Assembly (NCBI GenBank): GCA_964639955.1
Contig: CAZXGJ010000004.1
Span: 1 to 64,000, forward strand
Origin: IGN2 sp964639955
GTDB taxonomy: Bacteria > Bacteroidota > Ignavibacteria > Ignavibacteriales > Ignavibacteriaceae
Length of the DNA stretch: 64,000 bases
Direction of reading: 5' to 3'
In this document: positions 35,008-43,660 of the stretch, in pieces
Numbering within the stretch: the stretch's first letter is position 1
How the letters are laid out: every line of letters begins with the position of its first letter
Translations under genes and position numbers: made by a program
The notes under the pieces: generated by a model
Told to the model about the DNA's origin: nothing
The model's input: the letters and a program-made list of their open reading frames with translations, nothing else
Database searches by the model: none

Positions 35008-35875
35008 TTATTCTCCGACTTTTTATCTGATTAACAATTTCCATAGTTCCGGAATACACAATTTCTGCCGGACCGGTTAGTGAAATGTTTTTAACTTTCT
35101 GATTTTCTACTTCAAAATTTACGAATAAATTTTCATTCTCTTTAGTAATAATTTTAACAGGAGGACGCAGACCGTCAGTAACATAAGCCACTAAAGCTGC
35201 AGCTACCGAACCCGTACCGCATGAGAGTGTTTCTGCTTCAACTCCTCTCTCATAAGTTCTTATCCGAATTTCTCCATCCGTTATACTTATAAAATTTACA
35301 TTGGCTCCGCCCGGAGAAAACTCCGGCAGAAATCTTATTTCTCTGCCTAATTCTTCAACCGGTACAGTGTGAAGAGATTTTAAGAAATCAAACCTGTTCT
35401 GTTCATCATTTAATCTTATTACGATGTGTGGCGAGCCTGTATCTGCAAAATTAGCAGTGATTAGTTGATTAGCTGCTTTAACCTTAAAATTGTATTTTAT
35501 TTTTTGGGGTGAATTCAGGAAAAACTGAATCAATCCGTCGGGCAATATTTTTCCTGTGTATTCAATATCGTTAGAAAGAAACCGTGCAGAATCATTCTTC
35601 AGCCTTCCTGACTCTGAAGCAAAGCGAATAGCACACCTGGCTCCGTTTGCACACAGGCTTCCGGTTGAGCCGTCGGCATTAAAGTAATTCATTACAAAAT
35701 CATGGTCAACAGAATCTTCAATCACGAGCACACCGTCAGCCCCTATAGCATTCCTTCGATTGCATAACAAGTTTATAAATTCAGCGGTTAGCAGCAAATC
35801 TGGATTTAATTTGCGGTCAATTACTATAAAATCATTACCTGCACCGCTCATTTTTGTAAATACTAATTTCTTCAT
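34994..35875 (-). CDS. dapF: Diaminopimelate epimerase
   Basis: A 293-residue DapF, interconverting LL- and meso-diaminopimelate for lysine and peptidoglycan. The two catalytic cysteines are seen in SLCANGARCAIRFA (~75) and ETLSCGTGSVAAAL (~215). The start ATG at 35875 gives the family opening MKKLVFTKMSGAGNDF; the next ATG upstream (35899) adds eight residues. It probably forms a two-gene operon with the small overlapping gene downstream. Confidence 0.95.
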   Translation of the reverse strand: MKKLVFTKMSGAGNDFIVIDRKLNPDLLLTAEFINLLCNRRNAIGADGVLVIEDSVDHDFVMNYFNADGSTGSLCANGARCAIRFASESGRLKNDSARFLSNDIEYTGKILPDGLIQFFLNSPQKIKYNFKVKAANQLITANFADTGSPHIVIRLNDEQNRFDFLKSLHTVPVEELGREIRFLPEFSPGGANVNFISITDGEIRIRTYERGVEAETLSCGTGSVAAALVAYVTDGLRPPVKIITKENENLFVNFEVENQKVKNISLTGPAEIVYSGTMEIVNQIKSRRINAQS

Positions 35876-35960
35876 TTTGATAAAGAAATTTACAGCCATA
35901 AAAGCAGGATTACAATGAAATTAAGTTAACAGATTATTAAGTAAATCAGCCAAAAGAATT

Positions 35961-35991
35961 CCGGGAAACCACTTCAATGGCAGCTTCCCGG
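35961..35991 (-). terminator. Terminator after the TM2-protein gene
   Basis: On the minus strand CCGGGAA and TTCCCGG pair, with an inner CCA/TGG, and are followed by AATTCTTTT. It lies 10 bp after the TM2 gene stop and 85 bp before dapF. Confidence 0.6.
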
Positions 35992-36000
35992 CTTATGAAA

Positions 36001-36360
36001 TCAGGAGGATGCAAAGCTGCGCATCATTGCAGCAACCTGCTGCGCCTGCTTCGAATTGTATTCGAATGACAATTTTTTATGATTAACTATATCTATTATT
36101 GTTCCAATTAAGCACAAACCACATGTCAGTAAGTACAATATACCCATTCCCACCTGGTTTATTACGAACCTCTGAATACCGGCAATTCCAAGCAACCCGA
36201 TAACAGCAAAAATAAGCATGTTACTTGGGTCTTTTCTTCGAGCCATGTATGCGATGGCAAACTGCTGTGCCTGACTGTCGTTCATATCTTTAATTAGTTC
36301 CTGCACAAATGCCATTTCTTCCCCTTCAAGAGTAGGCATTAACTGTAAAACGTTCGGCAT
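36001..36360 (-). CDS. TM2-domain membrane protein
   Basis: A 119-residue protein. An acidic N-terminal helix (EEMAFVQELIKDMNDSQAQQF) leads to a TM2 domain with two membrane helices: MLIFAVIGLLGIAGIQRFV, then GMGILYLLTCGLCLIGTIIDI. Here the central glycine-rich turn reads GIQRFVINQVGMGILYLLT (typical pattern: G-x-H/Q-x-F-Y). TM2 proteins are small inner-membrane proteins of unclear role. It overlaps the DUF2752 gene by 22 bp. Confidence 0.9.
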   Translation of the reverse strand: MPNVLQLMPTLEGEEMAFVQELIKDMNDSQAQQFAIAYMARRKDPSNMLIFAVIGLLGIAGIQRFVINQVGMGILYLLTCGLCLIGTIIDIVNHKKLSFEYNSKQAQQVAAMMRSFASS

Positions 36361-36707
36361 AATTTCCTCCGGTTATTTTTAATTAGTGAAATTATTCTAA
36401 ATAAGATTATAAAAAATGTAAAGATTCCCAACGGATGAGAATCAAACGACGAAGCAAAATTTCCCCTGAACAGGTGCGATATTGAATTGCCTAATCCGCA
36501 GCCGGGACAGAAATCAATACCAAGATTAGCCAGGGGGCAAATTGTAAAGTGAGAATCAGCTGGTACATTTATTAGCATCAGGTAAAGCAAACCAGCACTC
36601 CAGATTATTGCTTCCAAGCCGGTCATCAACCAAACCCTTCTCAGTTCCAGGTAAAAAGATTTTGTTCTGAAATGGCCTGCTATTGCTGATATTTTAAGGA
36701 TTTTCAA
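36339..36707 (-). CDS. DUF2752 membrane protein
   Basis: A 122-residue protein with a family signature CPLANLGIDFCPGCGLGNSISHLFRG, where the C-P-x-C-G-x-G-x-S motif is diagnostic. Two membrane segments flank it (LEAIIWSAGLLYLMLI; LGIFTFFIILFRIISLI). The start is uncertain: TTG at 36707 or ATG at 36626 both retain the motif. The neighbouring TM2 gene starts inside its end, a pairing I believe is common in Bacteroidota. Function unknown. Confidence 0.85.
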   Translation of the reverse strand: MKILKISAIAGHFRTKSFYLELRRVWLMTGLEAIIWSAGLLYLMLINVPADSHFTICPLANLGIDFCPGCGLGNSISHLFRGNFASSFDSHPLGIFTFFIILFRIISLIKNNRRKLCRTFYS

Positions 36708-36894
36708 TTGGTTATTAAATAAATATTTGTTTTTCCGATAAAAACATAGTTAATCAACTATTGATTATCAAACAAAGTGGGATGAATGGTTTGCAATTAC
36801 CGGTAAATACAGATATGATCTATCTGATTTAATAATTTTCAGAAAAATGAAAAAGAGAATGAAAATCTCAAAAAAATTATTTTATAAAAAGCTT

Positions 36895-36934
36895 ACTCCG
36901 CCGTTGCAGGCTTCATTTTTCGCTTCGCTAAAAA
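36895..36934. repeat. 40-bp direct repeat, copy A
   Basis: Identical over 40 bp to 37259-37298 (spacing 364 bp). On the minus strand it begins with the last bases and TAG stop of the GIY-YIG gene. It carries a palindromic core with a GC-GAA-GC tip (arms ATTTTT and AAAAAT in this copy). The two copies bracket the nuclease gene. Confidence 0.95.
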
Positions 36935-37170
36935 TGCTTTCTTGCAAATGCTCTTCCGGAATGACTCTTCATATACTTCTCGAATGTCAACGCTTTCTTC
37001 TTCTCTGTAAACGCTATTACCGTTTGTATTTTCCACGGTTTTTCTTTTGTGGTATGTGGTACTTCCCCGTTATTATGCTTAACTATTCTCCCTTTTATAT
37101 CTGTTGTGTAGCCTGTGTAGTGACTCTCCGGAAACCTGATGCTCTGAAGTATATATACATAATAATACAT
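36928..37170 (-). CDS. Small GIY-YIG nuclease
   Basis: An 80-residue single-domain GIY-YIG endonuclease. The motif halves are YYVYILQS and HYTGYTTD, the conserved Arg is in IKGRIVKHNNG, and the catalytic Glu is in ALTFEKYMKSHSGRAF, so all key residues are kept. A strong Shine-Dalgarno (AAGGAG, 5 nt before ATG) contrasts with the weak leaders of most neighbours. Its stop lies inside direct repeat A, and the second repeat lies about 90 bp upstream of its start. This type of short GIY-YIG protein is often near tRNA/tmRNA genes and may be a minimal homing or mobile element. Its biological role is not established. Confidence 0.88.
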   Translation of the reverse strand: MYYYVYILQSIRFPESHYTGYTTDIKGRIVKHNNGEVPHTTKEKPWKIQTVIAFTEKKKALTFEKYMKSHSGRAFARKHF

Positions 37171-37189
37171 TTTGACTCCTTGCTATCTG

Positions 37190-37203
37190 CCTGGTTTACC
37201 AGG
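37190..37203. repeat. Small palindrome upstream of the GIY-YIG gene
   Basis: CCTGG-TTTA-CCAGG, a perfect 5-bp stem with a 4-nt loop, about 20 bp before the GIY-YIG start codon and part of the cassette between the two direct repeats. Confidence 0.6.
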
Positions 37204-37240
37204 GCGTAGTTTTTAGCTTTATCTTTGGGATTGCTGGCAC

Positions 37241-37266
37241 GGCTTCGTCTCTTATGAGACTCCGCC
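37241..37266. repeat. Imperfect palindrome inside the GIY-YIG cassette
   Basis: GGC-TTC-GTCTC-TTAT-GAGAC-TCC-GCC: a perfect GTCTC/GAGAC stem on a TTAT loop, with outer GGC/GCC pairs. Its right arm runs into direct repeat B. Confidence 0.7.
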
Positions 37267-37298
37267 GTTGCAGGCTTCATTTTTCGCTTCGCTAAAAA
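37259..37298. repeat. 40-bp direct repeat, copy B, next to tmRNA
   Basis: Perfect copy of 36895-36934. Here it is part of a 33-nt hairpin (37273-37305; arms GGCTTC/GAAGCC and TTTTT/AAAAA around GC-GAA-GC) that directly abuts the encoded 3' CCA of tmRNA at 37306. Confidence 0.95.
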
Positions 37299-37305
37299 CG
37301 AAGCC

Positions 37306-37663
<358 letters not shown>

Positions 37664-37666
37664 GGG

Positions 37667-37695
37667 TATTTAAAATTCCAAAATGCAAAATCCAA
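37667..37695 (-). promoter_or_regulatory. Possible sigma-70-type promoter of ssrA
   Basis: On the minus strand TTGGAT (37695-37690) and TAAATA (37672-37667) are separated by exactly 17 bp. The -10 box ends only 3 bp before the mature 5' G, a little close, so the match is tentative. Confidence 0.3.
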
Positions 37696-37702
37696 AAAAC
37701 AG

Positions 37703-38257
37703 TCAGGATTTTGGATTCCAGATTGTTTCAGGGTGGTTTGAGACTTTATTTTCAAAACGTGAAAGAACGAAAAGTAAATCTGATAACCTGTTGAGAAAAA
37801 TAATAATGTTTTCTCCGATATTCACCATCTCTTTTAATGCAACAACCTCGCGCTCAGCCCTTCTGCAAATTGTTCTGCAAACCTGCAGTAATGCTGCTCC
37901 TCTTGAACCTCCGGGTAAGATAAAATTTTTAAGTTCACTAAGTTTTAATTCATATTCATCAATCAGTTTTTCAAGCTCTATATAAAAAGAATCAGGAATT
38001 CGCCGGATATTTAATTTCTTAGTCTTTTCGTTCTGTGGTGTTGCAAGATCAGTTCCCAATGTAAATAGTTTACTCTGAATTTCTGTTAATATCTTTTTCA
38101 CTTCTTCATTCAAGACTTCAGTGATTGCCAATCCTAAAAACGCATTAAGTTCATCAATAGTACCGTAAGCGTTTATCCTTTGCGAATTCTTGCTGACACG
38201 CTCGCCGCCGAACAGACCGGTTTCGCCCTTGTCACCTGTTTTGGTATAGAGTTTCAT
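37703..38257 (-). CDS. PduO-type cob(I)alamin adenosyltransferase
   Basis: A 184-residue ATP:corrinoid adenosyltransferase making adenosylcobalamin. Motifs are KLYTKTGDKGETGLFGGERVSK at the start (ATP loop), GTIDELNAFLG, and the C-terminal CRTICRRAEREVVAL with FLNRLSDLLFVLSRF. It overlaps the ygfZ 3' end by 4 bp. No cobalamin riboswitch or B12 synthesis gene is seen nearby, so it probably serves salvage of scavenged corrinoid. Confidence 0.95.
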   Translation of the reverse strand: MKLYTKTGDKGETGLFGGERVSKNSQRINAYGTIDELNAFLGLAITEVLNEEVKKILTEIQSKLFTLGTDLATPQNEKTKKLNIRRIPDSFYIELEKLIDEYELKLSELKNFILPGGSRGAALLQVCRTICRRAEREVVALKEMVNIGENIIIFLNRLSDLLFVLSRFENKVSNHPETIWNPKS

Positions 38258-39354
38258 TTTGTGAAAGGAAGCTGGAGAATTTCAACTTCAATGGTTTTAT
38301 CGCCGGCTTTACCAGCAAGCAAATTACCATTCGCAAGAAATGAGTTTTTAATGTAGGCCATTCCGATTGATGTACCGAGACGGGGAGAAAAATCGATAGA
38401 TGTTACTTTTCCCGCTTCTACTCCGGATTTATCGTACAGTAAAAGTTGCTCTCCTTTTTCAATCTGTTCAGAGAATCTTACACCACTAAGCCTTTTCTGT
38501 ACCTTATCATAAGTCTGCAACCTAGCAATCACCTCCTGCCCAATATAACAGCCTTTGTTAAAATCAACCCAATGTATAAGCCCGGCTTCGTGCGGATTGT
38601 ATTCATCATTTAATTCGTTTGGTGCTGTGGGTATACCTTGTTCGATCCTGTATTTTTCGTAGGCTTCTTCACCGACAAGATTAAAATTGAATATGTCCTT
38701 ATTTTCTTTCATATAATTGATTATTCTTTTAGTGTTTTCAAAATCTGCAACAAACCAGAACTTATTATTAAGCCGGCTATCATTCAATTTAACTAAAAAG
38801 AAGAGCAGGTTTTCAGTATGAATAATTCTGAACGATTCGGGCTTGATTTCATTTACAATATTTCCGCAAATCAATGTTGCAAAAGAATCTGCCTGTGGAC
38901 CTGATAATTCAAGCAGATTATATTTACTGTTAGCATCGTTCACCTCAACATCATCGGTAATGATGTATTTTTTTACCCAGCTTAGCACCTTTAATTTGCT
39001 TGCTGCGGGGGTGACAAGCAGCTGGTAATCTTCAAAATTAAGTAAAGTACCAAGGCCAATAATCCTTCCCTTTTCGGAAGTAAAAATGGTATTTTGCACA
39101 CCTCCCTTTGGCAGATTTTTAACGCTATTGGTTCCGACACGATGAACCAAATCGAGTGCATCTTTTCCTTTAAGCTCAATTATGCCATAATGAGAAATAT
39201 TTCTCAGTGCAACCCCGTTATACAATGAATCGATTTCTTTATCTAGATCAGTATACCGATTAATTATTTTAATACCATTTGAAGGGAATGACAGGTATCC
39301 CAGCGATTCAAGATATTCAATCAGAACCGTATTTTTATCTTCAACATTTATCAT
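38254..39354 (-). CDS. ygfZ: YgfZ/GcvT-like folate-binding protein
   Basis: A 366-residue YgfZ, a folate-dependent factor for maturation of certain iron-sulfur enzymes (such as MiaB). The signature KGCYIGQEVIARLQ (K-G-C-Y-x-G-Q-E) is intact near residue 270. The GcvT-like N-terminal fold includes LRNISHYGIIELKGKDALDLVHRV. It is not gcvT, because the C-terminal GcvT regions are replaced by this signature. It heads a two-gene unit with the adenosyltransferase. Confidence 0.9.
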   Translation of the reverse strand: MINVEDKNTVLIEYLESLGYLSFPSNGIKIINRYTDLDKEIDSLYNGVALRNISHYGIIELKGKDALDLVHRVGTNSVKNLPKGGVQNTIFTSEKGRIIGLGTLLNFEDYQLLVTPAASKLKVLSWVKKYIITDDVEVNDANSKYNLLELSGPQADSFATLICGNIVNEIKPESFRIIHTENLLFFLVKLNDSRLNNKFWFVADFENTKRIINYMKENKDIFNFNLVGEEAYEKYRIEQGIPTAPNELNDEYNPHEAGLIHWVDFNKGCYIGQEVIARLQTYDKVQKRLSGVRFSEQIEKGEQLLLYDKSGVEAGKVTSIDFSPRLGTSIGMAYIKNSFLANGNLLAGKAGDKTIEVEILQLPFTK

Positions 39355-39461
39355 CCAATAACCTGATTTTTTTATCCAATTGTTAAAATTTTTCAGCTAT
39401 AATTTAAGTAATCTCGTTAATTCTAAGAAATAAATATATGGTTAATCCTGATAAGTACGCC

Positions 39462-39497
39462 TAACAATTCTTTTAGAGCTGCATTTTAGAATTGTTA
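39462..39497 (-). repeat. Perfect 10-bp inverted repeat after the lipoprotein gene
   Basis: TAACAATTCT (39462-39471) and AGAATTGTTA (39488-39497) form a 10-bp stem with a 16-nt loop, which itself is symmetrical (TTTTAGAGCTGCATTTT). It lies about 10 bp after the lipoprotein gene stop and may end that transcript, although there is no clear U run. Confidence 0.5.
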
Positions 39498-39506
39498 ATC
39501 CGAAGG

Positions 39507-40418
39507 CTAATACTGCCGTGTTTGTTTCGAGTTTCTTGTGTTAATATAAACCTGCCTGGTGGTATCCCAAACAAATGCAATGGAATCTTTTGCATAAACT
39601 CTGGTTCCTGTATCGTAATATAGATATTCGTAATAATCCGGGTAGTTATCGTTGTTGTAGTTTAAAATGGTTCGCCTGAAATTTATCCCATTATATGTCA
39701 TCAGAAGATGTGGTTTGCCGGTAAGTCCATCAATTAAAAAATAGTTATAGTTTATGTGGCCTGTTCCCTGTCCGTAGTGAAAATTAACTTTAACATATTG
39801 TATTGGTTCAGCATTATTATACGAACCCGCTGAGTTAACAGGAAAGGATTTCCACCACTTTTCAACTGAAAAATTATTAAATCCGCCATGTGATGGTATC
39901 GGAGTTTCCCAGATTTTATTATAAGAATTCTTCGAGCATTCAAACAAGGTTAGGAAGAAGAATGGCGTTCCAAGTTCAGTGCTGTCAAGGTCAATAAAAC
40001 TCTGGTCATATCCAACAATATTTTTGGTCTCAATCAGGCGTTTATCAGCTCCCGATTTTGCAATTACCGCGAATATAAAACCGGTATTCAAATATAATAC
40101 GGCAGATTTAGGAATATCGTATACAGAGGTTTTATCGAAATCAACCAGGTAAGTGCCTTCCGGATAGTTATTGAGAATATATTCTTTCAATGATAATGTA
40201 TCGCAGGGGAATCTGACGGTGGCTTTCTGTTTTTCTATTTCTAAATTGGCACGCTGAATTTTTGAATCTTTCTCGGGGGAATAAGCAACATCTGTTTGTG
40301 CTTTTTCGCTTTCAGTTTTTTCCCTGTCAATATCTGTGCAGCATAAAAAGAATAATGGGTATATAGTAAGGCAAAGGTAAATAAGGGATTTTATTTTATT
40401 CAGTTTCCGGTTCATCAT
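39507..40418 (-). CDS. Putative lipoprotein of unknown function
   Basis: A 303-residue protein with a hydrophobic export signal ending in a Cys pair (LIYLCLTIYPLFFLCCTD), consistent with a lipoprotein. The mature part is rich in Tyr, Asn and Asp (LNYNNDNYPDYYEYLYYDTGTRVYAKD near the end) and reads like an FG-GAP-type ending, but I do not recognise a domain. It is alone on its strand between ygfZ and the M20 peptidase gene. Confidence 0.7.
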   Translation of the reverse strand: MMNRKLNKIKSLIYLCLTIYPLFFLCCTDIDREKTESEKAQTDVAYSPEKDSKIQRANLEIEKQKATVRFPCDTLSLKEYILNNYPEGTYLVDFDKTSVYDIPKSAVLYLNTGFIFAVIAKSGADKRLIETKNIVGYDQSFIDLDSTELGTPFFFLTLFECSKNSYNKIWETPIPSHGGFNNFSVEKWWKSFPVNSAGSYNNAEPIQYVKVNFHYGQGTGHINYNYFLIDGLTGKPHLLMTYNGINFRRTILNYNNDNYPDYYEYLYYDTGTRVYAKDSIAFVWDTTRQVYINTRNSKQTRQY

Positions 40419-40470
40419 TTTATTTCGAACGGAAAATTAATCAATAAAAATACAGCAGCCGGGCTAATAA

Positions 40471-41835
40471 TCAGCTTGAATAAGTATTAAAAAATTCGGC
40501 TGAAGTTAGTATGCCAAGTTGAAAGTGCTTAAGATTAAAATGCTCATTCGGTGAATGAAGATTTTCAGAGTTCAACCCGAAACCCATAAGAACGACCGGT
40601 ACTTTAAGCTTTTTACTAAAAACGACCACAATAGGTATTGAGCCGCCCTCGCGCATAAAAACTGTTTTTTTGCCAAACACTTTGGAGAGAGCCTCTGCTG
40701 CAGCAATTGTTGCCTTTGAATCGAGTGGAGAAACGACCGGGTATGCGCCGTGCAAATCTTTAATATCAACCTTAACAGTTTTTGGGGCAATCTTTTTAAC
40801 GTAATTAATAAAAAGTTTTGAAATCCTTTTAGGATCCTGATTTGGAACTAACCGCATACTTATTTTAGCCATTGCTTTGGATGGCAAAACTGTTTTTGCA
40901 CCGGCTCCTGTGAAACCGCCAAGTATTCCATTACAATCGAGGGTGGGCCTTGCCCAGAGCTGCTCAAAGACAGAATAACCTTTTTCTCCCTTCAATTTAG
41001 TAACCCCAAGGCTTGCGGCAAATTTTTTGGAAGAAAAAGGAAGTGCTTTAAAGTTTGCTCTTTCCTTTTTTGTAAGCTTTAACACGTCGTCATAAAATCC
41101 GGGAATGCTGATTTTACCATCTTTATTTTTCAGTTTGGATATAATTTCTGCTAGTACGTTTACGGGGTTATCAACTGCACCACCAAAAGATCCCGAATGT
41201 AAATCTTTATTAGGACCAGTTACTTCTAACTCCAGATAGCTTAACCCGCGCAGGCCATAGGTAAGCGTTGGAATTCCCGGGGCAAAAAGAGAAGTATCGG
41301 AAATTAAAACACAGTCACATTTGAGCAAATCAGCATTTTTATTTACATATTCATTCAGAGCGTGGCTGCCAATTTCTTCTTCCCCTTCAATCAGGAATTT
41401 AACATTTACCGGAAGTTTCCCCACAGTTTTGAAGAAGGCTTCGACACTTTTAATATGAACAAACATCTGCCCTTTATCATCGGTAGCACCTCTGGCAAAA
41501 ATTTTACCATCCTTAATAACAGGTTCGAAAGGCGGAGATTCCCATAAGTCAATCGGATCAACTGGCTGAACATCATAATGACCATAAATAAGCACAGTGG
41601 GTTTACCGCTTGCATGCAGCCAGTCACCATAAACAAGCGGATGTCCACCCGCTTCAATTATTTTTATATTTTCTATGCCTGCAACGTTAAGCTTTGAGGC
41701 AACAAACTCAGCTGCAACGTGCATATCTTTCTTATATTCCTGCAGTGTACTAATGCTGGGGATTCTTAAAAAAGCTTTCAGCTCTTCAATGTATTCATCT
41801 TTTCTGGTGTTGATATATTTTGCAACCTGATCCAA
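40471..41835 (-). CDS. M20-family dipeptidase
   Basis: A 454-residue zinc peptidase of the M20A/dipeptidase group. Metal-site motifs are LIYGHYDVQPVDP (His ~80), ARGATDDKGQMFVH (Asp ~113), EGEEEIGSHAL (Glu pair ~148), and NLHSPNEHFNL (His ~425). A lid/dimerisation domain occupies about residues 190-390. It hydrolyses short peptides in the cytoplasm; there is no signal peptide. The start is TTG at 41835. Confidence 0.93.
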   Translation of the reverse strand: MDQVAKYINTRKDEYIEELKAFLRIPSISTLQEYKKDMHVAAEFVASKLNVAGIENIKIIEAGGHPLVYGDWLHASGKPTVLIYGHYDVQPVDPIDLWESPPFEPVIKDGKIFARGATDDKGQMFVHIKSVEAFFKTVGKLPVNVKFLIEGEEEIGSHALNEYVNKNADLLKCDCVLISDTSLFAPGIPTLTYGLRGLSYLELEVTGPNKDLHSGSFGGAVDNPVNVLAEIISKLKNKDGKISIPGFYDDVLKLTKKERANFKALPFSSKKFAASLGVTKLKGEKGYSVFEQLWARPTLDCNGILGGFTGAGAKTVLPSKAMAKISMRLVPNQDPKRISKLFINYVKKIAPKTVKVDIKDLHGAYPVVSPLDSKATIAAAEALSKVFGKKTVFMREGGSIPIVVVFSKKLKVPVVLMGFGLNSENLHSPNEHFNLKHFQLGILTSAEFFNTYSS

Positions 41836-42286
41836 ATTTTACTCCTTTAATTATTTCTTTACTAAAGTTATGTATAATTGAAACAAATTCCTTGCGGTTA
41901 TTAAAACGGCTTCATTTGCTAAAATCAAATCGAACAAGAACTCCTTCAAACTAATGCCTGAACAAAAGGAAAGCAGCCGGTACTCTAATATAAAGCAATT
42001 TATTACAAGTAAGTCTTTGCGTTTATAGATGGAATATCAGAACAGTATCTTAATCTTTGAAGCGAGACAATATTCAAAACTGATTAATTATTAATACCAA
42101 ATCTAAACAATTCTTCCAAGTTTTACATAATTTATTTGTGTGATGAAACTCATCATCAATATCCTGATCCCTTAGGAATATTTATGATAATAGCACTTGC
42201 TGGAACAGCAGAAGAATATCTATATGCTTTTGCAAGAATTAAATTAACAATTGTTAAAAGGATAGCGCTTATTTATTTTTATTATT
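41836..42286. other. Intergenic region of about 450 bp upstream of the Lpt genes
   Basis: Divergent spacer between the M20 gene and lptF. It holds short AT-rich inverted repeats (for example GATGAAACTCATC near 42145) but no strong terminator. A 36-codon open frame (42184-42294) overlaps the lptF start but has no other support. It presumably contains promoters for both flanking genes. Confidence 0.4.
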
Positions 42287-43660
42287 ATGATTAAGCACTT
42301 CTATATTCTAAGAGCACATATCCTGCCATTTATTTTCTCGGTAATAACACTATTCGGTATTTTACTTTTACAATTCCTGATGAAATTTGCCGACCGGCTT
42401 GTTGGCAAAGGATTGGATACCTGGTTAATAATACAACTAATAGTACTAAACTTATCGTGGATGCTTGTGCTTGTTGTGCCGATGGCTGTGCTGGGGTCTA
42501 CTTTAATGGCTTTCGGAAATTTATCGCAAAATAATGAAATAACCGTTCTGAAATCTTCCGGAGTAAGCATTTACAGGATGATTGCAGCACCGCTGTTTGT
42601 AAGTATAATCATTGCATATTTGCTTTTTTTATTCAATGATATACTGCTGCCGGATGCAAATCACCAGGCAAGAATTCTGATGTCGGATATCAGCCAAAAA
42701 AAGCCTACACTATCCCTGGTTCCGGGATTCTTTTCGCAGGAAGTATCCAACTATGCCATACTTGTAAGATCGATAAACGAAAGTACTAATGAACTTAACC
42801 AGGTAACAATTTACGATTACACAAATCCATCTAAAGTAAACGTAGTTACTGCAAAAAAAGGCAAAATATTTTTCTCCTCCGACCAGAAGAACCTAATAAT
42901 GGATTTACAAAGCGGCGAGATTCATGAATCTGATGTTCAAAATACGGGGCTTTACCGCAAGCTGATTTTTGAAAAACACCGGATAGTTATGGACGGCTCT
43001 CAATTTTCATTTCATCAGTCGCAGGGGGGCTTAAGGGGTGAAAGAGAGCTTGGCGTCGATACTATGAAAGCAATTGTCGATAGCCTGAGAAAAGACCGGA
43101 GTAAATATTTTGCAGAGCTTACACAGTCAACAAATAAATATTTTTTAGCCGATACTAATTTGTTACCCGGCATCAAACAGTACATCCGTACCGAAAACTA
43201 CAAGCTTCTGCTTCTTAGAATTATTAATGAGATGAAGTCAATAAAAAATGATATCACAGCCAAAGTCCGAAAGGTAGAATGGACTGACCGTGAAATTGAA
43301 AAATACGAGGTTGAGATTTATAAAAAATATTCGATACCGGCTGCATGCATTGTGTTTTTGCTGATAGGCGCCCCGCTGGCAATTATGGTAAGAAAAGGGG
43401 GGTTCGGAGTTGCGGCAAGCATAAGCACTTTCTTCTTTTTAATTTACTGGGCGTTTTTAATTGGTGGCGAAAAACTTTCTGAGAGGGGATATTTATCCCC
43501 ATTTTTGGGAATGTGGGCTGCAAATTTTCTGCTAGGTGCTGTTGGATTAATTCTTATTTATAAAACAAACCAGGAAACAGTTACCATAACTTTTAGCTTA
43601 TTTAAAAAATTAATACCTAAACGATTCCGGCTGGAGAAACAGAATAATGAAGATTATTGA
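42287..43660 (+). CDS. LptF/LptG-family LPS-export permease, first gene
   Basis: A 457-residue inner-membrane subunit of the Lpt ABC exporter (YjgP/YjgQ family), which extracts lipopolysaccharide for transport to the outer membrane. Three helices at each end (FYILRAHILPFIFSVITLFGILLLQFL, ALLMAFGNLSQN; AACIVFLLIGAPLAIMVRKGGFGV) flank a periplasmic jellyroll domain (~130-330). The A-P-L-A-I-M-V-R-K-G motif is typical. It overlaps the next gene by 14 bp. The LptB ATPase gene is not in this window. Confidence 0.93.
   Translation: MIKHFYILRAHILPFIFSVITLFGILLLQFLMKFADRLVGKGLDTWLIIQLIVLNLSWMLVLVVPMAVLGSTLMAFGNLSQNNEITVLKSSGVSIYRMIAAPLFVSIIIAYLLFLFNDILLPDANHQARILMSDISQKKPTLSLVPGFFSQEVSNYAILVRSINESTNELNQVTIYDYTNPSKVNVVTAKKGKIFFSSDQKNLIMDLQSGEIHESDVQNTGLYRKLIFEKHRIVMDGSQFSFHQSQGGLRGERELGVDTMKAIVDSLRKDRSKYFAELTQSTNKYFLADTNLLPGIKQYIRTENYKLLLLRIINEMKSIKNDITAKVRKVEWTDREIEKYEVEIYKKYSIPAACIVFLLIGAPLAIMVRKGGFGVAASISTFFFLIYWAFLIGGEKLSERGYLSPFLGMWAANFLLGAVGLILIYKTNQETVTITFSLFKKLIPKRFRLEKQNNEDY

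Noticed and set aside
36847..37209. Plus-strand 120-codon open frame across the GIY-YIG cassette
   Set aside because: It is antisense to the nuclease gene, has a Cys/Phe/Tyr-rich shadow composition and no family signature.
37095..37280. Minus-strand 61-codon frame overlapping the GIY-YIG start
   Set aside because: It runs through the repeat and spacer in another frame. The segment NYALVNQ looks like a tmRNA tag by chance; it is not placed in a tmRNA context.
39355..39506. Cobalamin riboswitch for the adenosyltransferase unit
   Set aside because: The region upstream of ygfZ shows no B12-box-like sequence or typical long fold that I can recognise.
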